In this document: positions 19,363 through 26,889 of the stretch, in pieces
Layout: each line of letters starts with the position of its first letter
Numbering within the stretch: position 1 is the stretch's first letter
Source: Mesorhizobium sp. M00.F.Ca.ET.216.01.1.1
Lineage (GTDB): Bacteria > Pseudomonadota > Alphaproteobacteria > Rhizobiales > Rhizobiaceae
Length of the DNA stretch: 64,000 nt
Assembly: GCF_004010325.2 (NCBI RefSeq)
Contig: NZ_SADR02000009.1
Span: 168,071 to 232,070 of the forward strand
Direction: 5' to 3'
Made by a program: the position numbers and the translations under genes
Notes under the pieces: model-generated
What the model saw: the letters and a program-made list of their open reading frames with translations, nothing else
Told to the model about the DNA's origin: nothing
Database searches by the model: none

Positions 19363-19572
19363 TTATCTGTTGCCGAAAAGGTTGCGGTCGCTGCCCTGGA
19401 CGATGGGCTGCTTGTCAGCGTGAACCGGCTCCTGGATTGAAGCCGTGTACGAGCTGTCGACCGCGACGGCAGGCTGATTGGCGCCATTGGAACCGTAGTG
19501 GTCGCTGCCAGCGGCAAAGGCGCTGCCGGTTATGGCCAAAACGGCGGCGGCAGTAAGAACAATCTTTTTCAT
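19363..19572 (-). CDS. DUF680 family small exported protein, copy 3
   Basis: A 69-residue protein. Its signal peptide (MKKIVLTAAAVLAITGSAFA) is followed by AGSDHYGSNGANQPAVAVDSS, a charged middle and IVQGSDRNLFGNR. It is the closest relative of copy 2. No promoter could be assigned with confidence, although the 530 bp upstream hold no gene. Family assignment is secure from the pattern; function is unknown. Confidence 0.8.
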   Translation of the reverse strand: MKKIVLTAAAVLAITGSAFAAGSDHYGSNGANQPAVAVDSSYTASIQEPVHADKQPIVQGSDRNLFGNR

Positions 19573-20104
19573 TTTTGGTACTCCAGTATCTTAGTTTTCC
19601 GTCCGTCTAGCGGCGTGTCTTGGAAGGAATTCGCGTCGTTCGGACAGCCCCGATGTGGGAAAGCCATCCGCTAGTTTCCAATCACGAAGTTGTTCCGTGT
19701 GGACCAAGAATCTACACCTTGAAATTGTGCCAGAGGCTTCCATTACAACGAATTTATGCTTTATTATCAGATACTTAGCTTATATGCGCCACTCGCTTAT
19801 CGGGTGGATTCTCAGGCCAGCGTTCACAGAGTCCTGCACGCACCGTCAACAGAAACGAACCGTTCGGTTCGATTTTTAGAGACCCCTTGAAAAGCCATCG
19901 GGCCTGTTGTCGAATTCGTTAACCATTTCGGCGTCAAGCGACGGGCCAAATTTCTGCCCGTTTTCGACAGGCAACGGCCTCCGTGAGGCCGTACGTCGCC
20001 CCGTGCAATCACTGACTGACCGGTTTCGCAGCCGTGTCGCGCCGCATGGATACGATGTCGCTTTCATGCCGACAGCCAGCCGGCCGTCGTGATTAGATCA
20101 CGCC
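19573..20104. other. Gene-free stretch upstream of the riboswitch
   Basis: About 530 bp between DUF680 copy 3 (minus) and the cobalamin riboswitch (plus). No open frame here looks like a protein. It is AT-richer than its surroundings around 19720-19800. The only structure I can support is the hairpin plus T-run at 19856-19877. Promoters for the DUF680 gene and for the riboswitch transcript must lie here but cannot be placed. Confidence 0.6.
19856..19877 (+). terminator. Orphan terminator-like hairpin
   Basis: Arms CGAACC (19856-19861) and GGTTCG (19866-19871) with loop GTTC, followed by ATTTTT. This is a plus-strand intrinsic-terminator shape with no plus-strand gene before it for more than 1 kb (aglK already has its own terminator at 18711). 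It may end a small RNA. Confidence 0.45.
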
Positions 20105-20280
20105 ATCTCAGGTGCCGCTTGGTGACGACGAAGCGGAGAATTGGGAAGCCGGTCAGAACCCGGCGCTGCCCCCGCAACGGTGGTGGAGTTCAAGTCGCAA
20201 CGGGAGACCACTGGGCCAAAAGCCTGGGAAGGTGTCGCGACCGTCCGCAGGACACTCCAGAGCCCGGAAACCAGCCCGAG
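20105..20280 (+). promoter_or_regulatory. Cobalamin (B12) riboswitch
   Basis: The conserved cobalamin-aptamer pattern is readable in order: CAGGTGCCGC (about 20109), GGGAAGCCGGT...ACCCGGCGCTGCCCCCGCAAC (20143-20178), the ACCACTGGG / GCCTGGGAAGGTG / AGGACAC segments (about 20206-20255), and the closing B12-box-like AGCCCGGAAACCAGCC (20261-20276). It is on the same strand as gbcA, 230 nt ahead of its start, and no other gene lies between. Adenosylcobalamin binding would normally switch the downstream gene off. Confidence 0.88.
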
Positions 20281-20388
20281 ATCTCTAGACTCGACTGATC
20301 GCGGTGGGCGGTCAGAGGTGGATAGTGCATGGCCGGCCCTGCCGCCGGCTTGCGGCCGATCCTTCCTCTCTTCACCACCAGTTCAGTC

Positions 20389-20434
20389 CTTGGAGCGACG
20401 TGCGTCCACTTGGGCGCACAAAGTACGCTCCAAG
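20389..20434 (+). promoter_or_regulatory. Hairpin in the gbcA leader, possible expression platform
   Basis: CTTGGAGCG (20389-20397) pairs with CGCTCCAAG (20426-20434), with an inner GTGCG/CGCAC pair, giving a long stem between the riboswitch aptamer and gbcA. No U-tract follows, so an intrinsic terminator is unlikely. It may be part of the structural switch or a separate leader element. Confidence 0.45.
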
Positions 20435-20510
20435 AACTTGAACCTGCGCATCGCGTTTTCCGAGACCGATTTTCGATTTCGGGCCGATGCGACAAACGCG
20501 AGGACAGGAC

Positions 20511-21758
20511 ATGGATGCGCGCAACGACATGCTGGGGCTCTTGCACAGCCGCAGGGAAGGCTATTCGCTCGAGCAGCCCTTCTATACCGATCCCGACTAC
20601 TTCAAGCTCGACATGGAGCTGATCTGGTATCGCGACTGGCTGTTCATCGGCCATGATTGCGAATTGCCGAAGCCGGGCAGCTTTATCACCGCGCAGGTCG
20701 GCGACTATCCGATCGTGCTGGTCCGCGACCAGCAAGGCAAGATCAACGCCTTCCACAATTCCTGCCGTCATCGCGGCAGCCGCGTCTGCAACGCTGACAA
20801 GGGCACGGCTGCGAAGCTGGTCTGCCCTTATCACCAGTGGACCTACGAACTGGACGGCCGGCTGTTGTTCGCCAGGCAGATGGCGGACGGTTTCGACAAG
20901 GGCCAGTTCAGCCTGAAGCCGGTCGCGTGCGAAAGCGCCGGCGGCTACATCTTCGTCTGCCTGGCCAAGGAGCCTGCGGATTTCGCGCCGATGCGCGCGA
21001 TGATCGAGCCTTACCTCCTGCCGCACCGGCTACGCGAGGCAAAGGTCGCCTTCGAATCGACCATCGTCGAGAAGGGCAACTGGAAGCTCGTCTGGGAGAA
21101 CAACCGCGAGTGCTATCATTGCGCCGGCAACCATCCGGAACTCTGCAAGACGTTCCCGGAGGCACCGACCGTGACCGGCGTGCAGGGCGCCGACAGCGAT
21201 CCTGACATGCTCGCACACTGGGCCAAATGCGAGGCGGTGGGCTTGCCGAGCAAGTTCCGCATCGATCCCGCGGGGCAATATCGCGCCACGCGCGCGCCGC
21301 TGCTGCGCGATGCCGTCAGCTATACGATGACCGGCAAGCGCGCCGTGAAGAAGAACCTTTCCGACAGCGTTTCCACCGACCGCATCGGCTCGCTGCTGCT
21401 CTATCATTACCCGACGACCTGGAACCACATCCTCGGCGATCATGCCGTCACCTTCCGCGTGCTGCCAATCAGCGCCACGGAAACGGCCGTGACGACCAAA
21501 TGGCTCGTCCACAAGGATGCGATCGAAGGCCTCGACTACGATCTGGCCGAACTCACCCACGTCTGGACCGAGACCAACGACCAGGACCGCCGCATCGTCG
21601 AGGAGAACGCCTTCGGCATCCTGTCGCCGGCCTATGAGCCGGGCCCCTACTCGGAGCTGCATGAGGGCGGCGTGATCCAGTTCGTCGAATGGTATGCGTC
21701 CTTCATCGAACCGCGCCTTGCCGAGGGTGGCCGGCCGGCGCTGCGCAGCGTCGCCTGA
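20511..21758 (+). CDS. gbcA: Rieske oxygenase, glycine betaine demethylase large subunit (GbcA-like)
   Basis: Aromatic-ring-hydroxylating-type oxygenase of 415 residues that would demethylate glycine betaine to dimethylglycine plus formaldehyde. The Rieske [2Fe-2S] ligands are Cys85-His87 (CRHRG) and Cys105-His108 (CPYHQW). The mononuclear-iron region has Glu200, His203 and His208 in ENNRECYHCAGNHPE. The ATG at 20511 has GAGGACAG upstream. Its reductase partner follows 10 bp later. Identity as GbcA rests on overall pattern and pairing; related demethylases (stachydrine, carnitine oxygenase) are alternatives. The leader carries a B12 riboswitch, unusual for this family. Confidence 0.8.
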   Translation: MDARNDMLGLLHSRREGYSLEQPFYTDPDYFKLDMELIWYRDWLFIGHDCELPKPGSFITAQVGDYPIVLVRDQQGKINAFHNSCRHRGSRVCNADKGTAAKLVCPYHQWTYELDGRLLFARQMADGFDKGQFSLKPVACESAGGYIFVCLAKEPADFAPMRAMIEPYLLPHRLREAKVAFESTIVEKGNWKLVWENNRECYHCAGNHPELCKTFPEAPTVTGVQGADSDPDMLAHWAKCEAVGLPSKFRIDPAGQYRATRAPLLRDAVSYTMTGKRAVKKNLSDSVSTDRIGSLLLYHYPTTWNHILGDHAVTFRVLPISATETAVTTKWLVHKDAIEGLDYDLAELTHVWTETNDQDRRIVEENAFGILSPAYEPGPYSELHEGGVIQFVEWYASFIEPRLAEGGRPALRSVA

Positions 21759-21768
21759 GGGGATAGGA

Positions 21769-22878
21769 ATGAATGCGATGACGGACCTTGGCCTCTACCG
21801 CCACCTTGATGAGATGGCACCCTGGAACGACAGGCTGCAAGTGCTGGAGGTGATCAGCGTCAGCGATGAGGCGCCGGAGGTGACGACCTTCACCTTCCGC
21901 TCCGACAACCAGACTTGGTTCCGTTACAAGCCGGGGCAGTTCGTGACGCTGGAGCTGCCGACCGCCGACGGCCCGCTGATGCGGACTTATACGCTGTCGT
22001 CCTCGCCGTCGCGGCCGTTCTCGATCGCGGTGACTGTCAAGGCGCAGGCCGGCAGCGTCGGCACGCGCTGGATGTTCGACAATTTGAAGCCCGGCGTTCA
22101 TGTGAAGGCCTATGGGCCGGCGGGTGACTTTTCGCTGCACAGCCATCCGGCGGCCAAATACCTGTTCATTTCGGCCGGTTCCGGCGTGACGCCGATGATG
22201 TCGATGCTGCGCTGGCTGAACGACTGCGCGCCGTGGACCGATGTCGGCTTCGTCAATTGCGCGCGGCGACCCGAGGAGATCATCTTCCGCAAGGAACTCG
22301 AACTGCTCGGCAGCCGCATGCCGGGCCTGTCGCTTGGCTTCATGATCGAGGAGCGCTCAAGCCGCGAGGGCTGGTTCGGCCATATGGGCCGGATCGATGC
22401 AATCCGGCTGCCGCTGCTGGCGCCCGACTTCCGCGAGCGTGAAATCTTCTGCTGCGGTCCCGACCCATTCATGCGCGCGGTGCGGCAGATGCTCGAAGCC
22501 TCAGGCTTCGACATGGCCAACTACCACCAGGAAAGCTTTGCCGCGCCGGCGGTGGAGGAAATTCCGGCGCCGTTCGCATCGCTGGCAGATGGCAGGATCG
22601 AAATGCCTGCCGACACCGCTACGCCGGTCCGCTTTTCGCTTTCAGATGTCGATGCCGAATGCGTTGCCGGCCAGACCGTGCTGCAGACGGCGCGCGCCTC
22701 GGGCGTCAGGATCCCGGCGGCCTGCGAGTTCGGCCTATGCGGAACCTGTAAGGTAAAGAAGGTCTCGGGCAACGTCGAGATGAGCCACAATGGCGGCATC
22801 CTCGATCACGAGATCGACGACGGCTTCATCCTCGCCTGCTGCTCAAAGCCATTGTCGGCGCTCGAAATCGAGGCCTGA
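21769..22878 (+). CDS. gbcB: Hybrid flavin/[2Fe-2S] reductase, GbcB-like
   Basis: Electron-transfer partner of the Rieske oxygenase, 369 residues. It has an FAD-binding barrel with RTYTLSSSPS (about residue 75), an NAD-binding domain with ISAGSGVTPMMSML (about 134-147) and EIFCCGPDPFM, and a C-terminal plant-type ferredoxin domain with Cys ligands in CEFGLCGTCKVKK and a last Cys in ACCSKP. It would pass electrons from NAD(P)H to the GbcA Rieske centre. The start is the ATG at 21769 after GGGGATAGGA. Convergent with the next gene. Confidence 0.85.
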   Translation: MNAMTDLGLYRHLDEMAPWNDRLQVLEVISVSDEAPEVTTFTFRSDNQTWFRYKPGQFVTLELPTADGPLMRTYTLSSSPSRPFSIAVTVKAQAGSVGTRWMFDNLKPGVHVKAYGPAGDFSLHSHPAAKYLFISAGSGVTPMMSMLRWLNDCAPWTDVGFVNCARRPEEIIFRKELELLGSRMPGLSLGFMIEERSSREGWFGHMGRIDAIRLPLLAPDFREREIFCCGPDPFMRAVRQMLEASGFDMANYHQESFAAPAVEEIPAPFASLADGRIEMPADTATPVRFSLSDVDAECVAGQTVLQTARASGVRIPAACEFGLCGTCKVKKVSGNVEMSHNGGILDHEIDDGFILACCSKPLSALEIEA

Positions 22879-22896
22879 GACGGCGACGACGCCGTC
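22879..22896. terminator. Compact hairpin between convergent genes
   Basis: GACGGCG (22879-22885), loop ACGA, CGCCGTC (22890-22896), filling nearly all of the 24-bp gap between the stops of gbcB and the minus-strand reductase gene. It can form in both transcripts. It lacks a clear U-tract. Confidence 0.5.
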
Positions 22897-22902
22897 CAGC
22901 GC

Positions 22903-23649
22903 TCAGACGCCGTAGCGCTCGGTACGGATCAGACCTGGCGGAACGTCGGCATCGATCAGGGCCTGGGCAGCAGCCGACACGAAGGTATTCGAGCCGCAGA
23001 CAAAGGCGAGCTTCGGCGGTTCTGGCAGCCGCGCCATGGATTGCACGATCATGGCGGCGTCGATCCGCCGCGAATAGTCCGCCGGACGCCGGGCGGCCTC
23101 GCGCGTCAGCGTCAGCACCAGATCGAAGCCATCTCGACGGTCGTCGAGGCCGAGCAGCTCGTTGCGAAAGATCACCTCGTCCCAGACCCGCGCGGAAAAT
23201 ACCAGCGCGACCGGCACCGCCGATTTGCGTAGCGCGCGGTGGCGCACCATCGCCATCAGCGGCACCACGCCCGAGCCGCCGCCGACCAGCAGCAGCGGTC
23301 CGCCGTCACTGTCGGACCAGACGAAGTGGCCGCCGAGCGGCCCGCGCAGTTCGACCTCGTCGCCGACCGCAGCAACCTCGTGAAAGAAGGGCGAGACCTC
23401 GCCATCCTCGAGCTTTTCGATCGCCAACTCGATTGTCCCGCCGGTTTCCGGTGCGGAAGCGATGGAATAGGAGCGGCGTGCCTGGTAACCGTCCGGCGCC
23501 GTCAGCCTGACATCGACATGCTGCCCGGCCCGATAGGCGAAGGGCCGCGACGTCTGGAAAAAGAAACTGGTGACGCGCGGCGTGCGCTTTTCGATGCGGG
23601 TGATCCTGGCCGTCTGCCAGGGTGATTGCGCCGCCGGCCCGTCCCTCAT
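22903..23649 (-). CDS. FAD/NAD(P)-dependent oxidoreductase (ferredoxin-reductase-like)
   Basis: A 248-residue flavoprotein reductase lacking an iron-sulfur domain. The FAD-binding RRSYSIASAP motif (about residue 68) and the nucleotide motif LLLVGGGSGVVPLMAM (about 125-140) are present, and the protein ends in a short RTERYGV tail as in NADPH-ferredoxin reductases. The ATG at 23649 overlaps the stop of the sulfite-oxidase-like gene (ATGA), so the two are co-translated. It probably supplies or accepts electrons for that partner. Confidence 0.82.
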   Translation of the reverse strand: MRDGPAAQSPWQTARITRIEKRTPRVTSFFFQTSRPFAYRAGQHVDVRLTAPDGYQARRSYSIASAPETGGTIELAIEKLEDGEVSPFFHEVAAVGDEVELRGPLGGHFVWSDSDGGPLLLVGGGSGVVPLMAMVRHRALRKSAVPVALVFSARVWDEVIFRNELLGLDDRRDGFDLVLTLTREAARRPADYSRRIDAAMIVQSMARLPEPPKLAFVCGSNTFVSAAAQALIDADVPPGLIRTERYGV

Positions 23650-24257
23650 GGATCGCCCGTATAGCGCTGCTCGCGCCACGGGTCGCCATAGATGTGGTAG
23701 CCGCGCAATTCCCAGAAGCCCGGCTCGTCGCGTTCGGTGAACTGCAGCCCGTTCACCCATTTGGCCGACTTCCAGAAATAGAGATGCGGAACGAGCAGCC
23801 GCGCCGGCCCGCCATGGTCGGGCGTTATCGGCTTGCCTTCATAGAGCAGCGCCACCATGGCCTTGCCGGCGGTAAGATCCGTGGTCGGCACATTGGTGGT
23901 GTAGCCGTCGAACGAATGCGCAAGCGTGAAGGCGGTCGGCGGCTCGATGCCGGCATCGGCAAGAATATCGTCGACCAGCACGCCTTGCCAGGCAGTGTCG
24001 AATTTGGTCCATGCGGTGACGCAATGGATGTCACGCGTCATCCTGGTCAAAGGCAGCGTGTTGAACTCGGCCCAGGCCCATTTCTTGACCGGCCGCGGTC
24101 CGTGCTTGAGCGTGAACGACCAGTCTTCGGTGCGCACGCGCGGCGTCGGCCCGGCCGACAGAACTGGAAATCCCTGGTCGAGATACTGCCCGGGCGGGAT
24201 CCGCGCATCAGTGTCCGTGGGAGGCTTTCGTCCGGAAAAGAAGCCGCGAGTGACCAT
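23646..24257 (-). CDS. Sulfite-oxidase-like molybdopterin oxidoreductase
   Basis: A 203-residue protein of the sulfite oxidase/YedY (MsrP) fold. Cys79 in RDIHCVTAW is the expected molybdenum ligand. GGPARLLVPHLYFWKSAKW and LRGYHIYGDPW match the cofactor-binding domain. There is no twin-arginine or Sec signal, so this is the soluble cytoplasmic type rather than MsrP. The start at the ATG 24257 gives the family-length N-terminus. It forms a coupled pair with the FAD reductase downstream. Its substrate is not known. Confidence 0.82.
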   Translation of the reverse strand: MVTRGFFSGRKPPTDTDARIPPGQYLDQGFPVLSAGPTPRVRTEDWSFTLKHGPRPVKKWAWAEFNTLPLTRMTRDIHCVTAWTKFDTAWQGVLVDDILADAGIEPPTAFTLAHSFDGYTTNVPTTDLTAGKAMVALLYEGKPITPDHGGPARLLVPHLYFWKSAKWVNGLQFTERDEPGFWELRGYHIYGDPWREQRYTGDP

Positions 24258-24362
24258 CGAGACAATCCATTGGGGCAGGTCTGATCGACCTGCCCAATGT
24301 TCTCGAAGATGCCGCCGCGGGCAACCGAAATCTTGGCCGCGGCCTCGCGGCAATGCGCAGCC

Positions 24363-25901
24363 TCAGCCGCTGGCGAAGGGCACGGCAACGAAGATTTGCG
24401 AGTCGCCACGTCCCACCAGCAGGAGCACCGACTTCTTGCCGGATTTCGCGGCCTGCGCGATCGCCTGGTTTGCTTGCTTGGCGCTTCGCACCGGAGCCCG
24501 ATCGACAGCGACGATGATGTCGCCCGGCTGGATGCCGGAGGCCGATGCCGCCTTGTCCGGATTGACGCTCTCGACCAGTGCACCCTGCCGGTTGGCCGGC
24601 AGATTCATTGCCTGGCGAACGTCAGGAGTGATGTCCATCAGGCCAAGGCCGATCGTGGGTTCACGAACGCCTTGCTCCGCCGACGGGTTGCTTGAGTCGC
24701 CCGTTATCGATCCGGTCTTTTGATCCTCTGCATTGCTCCCGACCTCGACCGAAATTTCGACATTCCTGCCGTTGCGCCAGACATTCAGCGGTTCTCTGGT
24801 GCCGGGCGAGACGTCGGCGACGGCACGCGACAGATCCTTCGGATCCTTAATGTCGCGGCCGGCGAAGCTGGTGATGACGTCGCCAGCCTCGATCCCCGCT
24901 TTCGCGGCCGGCGATCCGTCATTGACCTGCGAAACCAGTGCACCGCTGGGGTGATCGAGCCCGATGGCGCCCGCAACATCCGGCGTAACCGGCTGGATTT
25001 GGACACCGAGATAGCCGTACTGGATGGAGCCGCCCTTCATCAGCTTGGCGACCACCTTTTGAGCCTGGTTCGCGGGAATGGCGAAGCCGACACCGACGCT
25101 GCCGCCGTTCGGGGAAAAGATCGCCGTGTTGATGCCGACCACCTTGCCGCTTACATCCATCAGCGGACCGCCGGAATTGCCGCGGTTGATCGGCGCGTCG
25201 ATCTGAATGAAGTCGTCAAACGGTCCGCTGTGCAGGTCGCGGCCACGCGCCGAGACGATGCCAGCGGTGACAGTGGTGCCGATGCCGAACGGGTTGCCGA
25301 AGGCGAGCACCTGGTCGCCGGGCAGGAGCTTGTCGGAATCGCCCCATTTTACGGTCGGCAATGGCTTGTCGGCTTTGATCTTGAGCACCGCGAGGTCGTT
25401 CTTGGTGTCGTTGCTGACCAGCCTGGCGGGAAGTTCGGTGCCGTCGTCGAGCGTTACCTTGATCGACGTGGCGCCGTCGACGACGTGATTGTTGGTGACG
25501 ATGGTGCCGTCCGCAGCGACGATGAAGCCCGAACCGATGGCTTCAGCGCGAGGTGCGTGCTCCGGGGGCGTCTTGGGAACAGGCACCCCCTGGTCGCCGA
25601 AGAATCGGCGGAAATAATCGTCGAACGGCGAGTTGTCGCTGAAGGGAGAGGCATCGCCCATCGTGTCCGACTGCGATTTCACGACGGTGGTGATCGTTAC
25701 CACCGCCGGTTTGTCGGCGGCCACGATTGGGGCGAACGAGCCGTTGGGAACCGGCGTGCTGGTGACGGGAGGGGTCACGGTGGCAGCGGCAAGAGCGTCG
25801 TTCGCCTTGATGGCGAGAGGCTGAACGAAGGGGCTGACGATCAACGCGGCACCCAGCAAAGCGACAACGCGATGCCTGCGAAGGATATCTTGGGGTGACA
25901 T
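24363..25901 (-). CDS. degP: Periplasmic serine protease, DegP/HtrA (Do) family
   Basis: HtrA-type protease-chaperone of 512 residues that degrades misfolded envelope proteins. An N-terminal hydrophobic signal (VVALLGAALIVSPFV) is followed by the trypsin-like domain with His139 (TNNHVVDG), Asp169 (KNDLAVLKI) and Ser243 (GNSGGPL), then two PDZ domains (about 275-350 and 410-505). The ATG at 25901 has CGGAG upstream and starts at the signal; the open frame before it is not signal-like. Rhizobia carry several paralogues, so the exact symbol (degP versus degQ) is open. Confidence 0.87.
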   Translation of the reverse strand: MSPQDILRRHRVVALLGAALIVSPFVQPLAIKANDALAAATVTPPVTSTPVPNGSFAPIVAADKPAVVTITTVVKSQSDTMGDASPFSDNSPFDDYFRRFFGDQGVPVPKTPPEHAPRAEAIGSGFIVAADGTIVTNNHVVDGATSIKVTLDDGTELPARLVSNDTKNDLAVLKIKADKPLPTVKWGDSDKLLPGDQVLAFGNPFGIGTTVTAGIVSARGRDLHSGPFDDFIQIDAPINRGNSGGPLMDVSGKVVGINTAIFSPNGGSVGVGFAIPANQAQKVVAKLMKGGSIQYGYLGVQIQPVTPDVAGAIGLDHPSGALVSQVNDGSPAAKAGIEAGDVITSFAGRDIKDPKDLSRAVADVSPGTREPLNVWRNGRNVEISVEVGSNAEDQKTGSITGDSSNPSAEQGVREPTIGLGLMDITPDVRQAMNLPANRQGALVESVNPDKAASASGIQPGDIIVAVDRAPVRSAKQANQAIAQAAKSGKKSVLLLVGRGDSQIFVAVPFASG

Positions 25902-26151
25902 GGTCGTGCTCCGGGCGAGAAATTGATCGGGCGCCGTGGCATGTTCCGGTTTCCGGGGACCGCCATTCGGCGTGTCGATGGTTGGGATTGCCTGTCTCGC
26001 CTGGCATGGCAGCCAACCGGATCGACAGTTCTGCATCTAGGGCACGCACCGGCCTGAATTAGGGTTTCCGGGCGATGTTACCAAGATTTAATTTCGGGGA
26101 CGGCTGGGTCAATACGCGGCCAAATGACGTCCAAGGTGCTGGTCAGCGGCG

Positions 26152-26874
26152 TCAGATCCCGCCGGTTCGCCTGAGATAGGCGGTGGCGATCTCGCGCATC
26201 CGCATGCCGTCGAAGCTCGCTCCATGGCCGCCATGGCCGATGCGGATCGGCAGGTCGAGCAGCCGCTGCATCGTGCGGCGATAGGCGGCTCGGTCGGAAT
26301 CAGGCAGGTCGTCGATGAGCATGGCGTCGTAGATGGCATCACCGGCGAAGAACAGGCCATCAGCCTCGTCAAACAGCGCGATGGAATCAGGAGAATGGCC
26401 CGGCAGATGCAGCACGCGGAATTGCCGGTTGCCAAGATCGACCACATCGCCTTCGTCCAGCGTCCGCGTCAGCGGCGCCGGCGGAATTCTATAGTCGGCC
26501 GCTTTCCAGCCCGGCGCCGGCAGCCTGGAGACGGCGGCGTCGAGATTGTGGAACATGTAGGCGTAGGTGACTGCTTCATCCATGCTGTCGAAATGCGCGG
26601 CGCTGTGTCTCGGGCCAGCCCGCTGCGGGAATTCGTGCAGCGAGCCGACATGGTCGAGATGGATGTGCGTGGCGACGACGAGCAGCGGCTTGCCCGCCGG
26701 CGTGTCGATCTCCGGCGCCAGCGGGCAAATGCCCATGCCGGTGTCGACAAGCAGGTCGACATCGCGGCCGCGCAGATGCCAGATGTTGGCGCGTACGAAA
26801 TCATGCACGAAAGGCTCGGTCAGCATCGTCGTATGGATGTCGATGCTGCTCTTGCTGAACCAGTCATCATCCAT
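26152..26874 (-). CDS. MBL-fold metallohydrolase
   Basis: Metallo-beta-lactamase-fold hydrolase of 240 residues. The zinc motif HxHxDH is at His70-His72-Asp74-His75 (ATHIHLDHVG). LPGHSPDSIALFD supplies another metal His, and FAGDAIYD the bridging Asp. It starts 15 bp after the phosphofructokinase stop, so the two are probably one operon. Substrates of this fold range from thioesters to lactones; none can be assigned here. Confidence 0.83.
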   Translation of the reverse strand: MDDDWFSKSSIDIHTTMLTEPFVHDFVRANIWHLRGRDVDLLVDTGMGICPLAPEIDTPAGKPLLVVATHIHLDHVGSLHEFPQRAGPRHSAAHFDSMDEAVTYAYMFHNLDAAVSRLPAPGWKAADYRIPPAPLTRTLDEGDVVDLGNRQFRVLHLPGHSPDSIALFDEADGLFFAGDAIYDAMLIDDLPDSDRAAYRRTMQRLLDLPIRIGHGGHGASFDGMRMREIATAYLRRTGGI

Positions 26875-26889
26875 CAGCAAAAGCCGGCA

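Noticed and set aside
20329..20622. Open frame running from the riboswitch leader into gbcA
   Set aside because: Overlaps gbcA out of frame and covers the leader hairpin; no ribosome-binding site. A very short leader peptide cannot be excluded.
24720..25898. 392-codon plus-strand open frame opposite degP
   Set aside because: Mirror of the protease and PDZ coding sequence; composition not protein-like.
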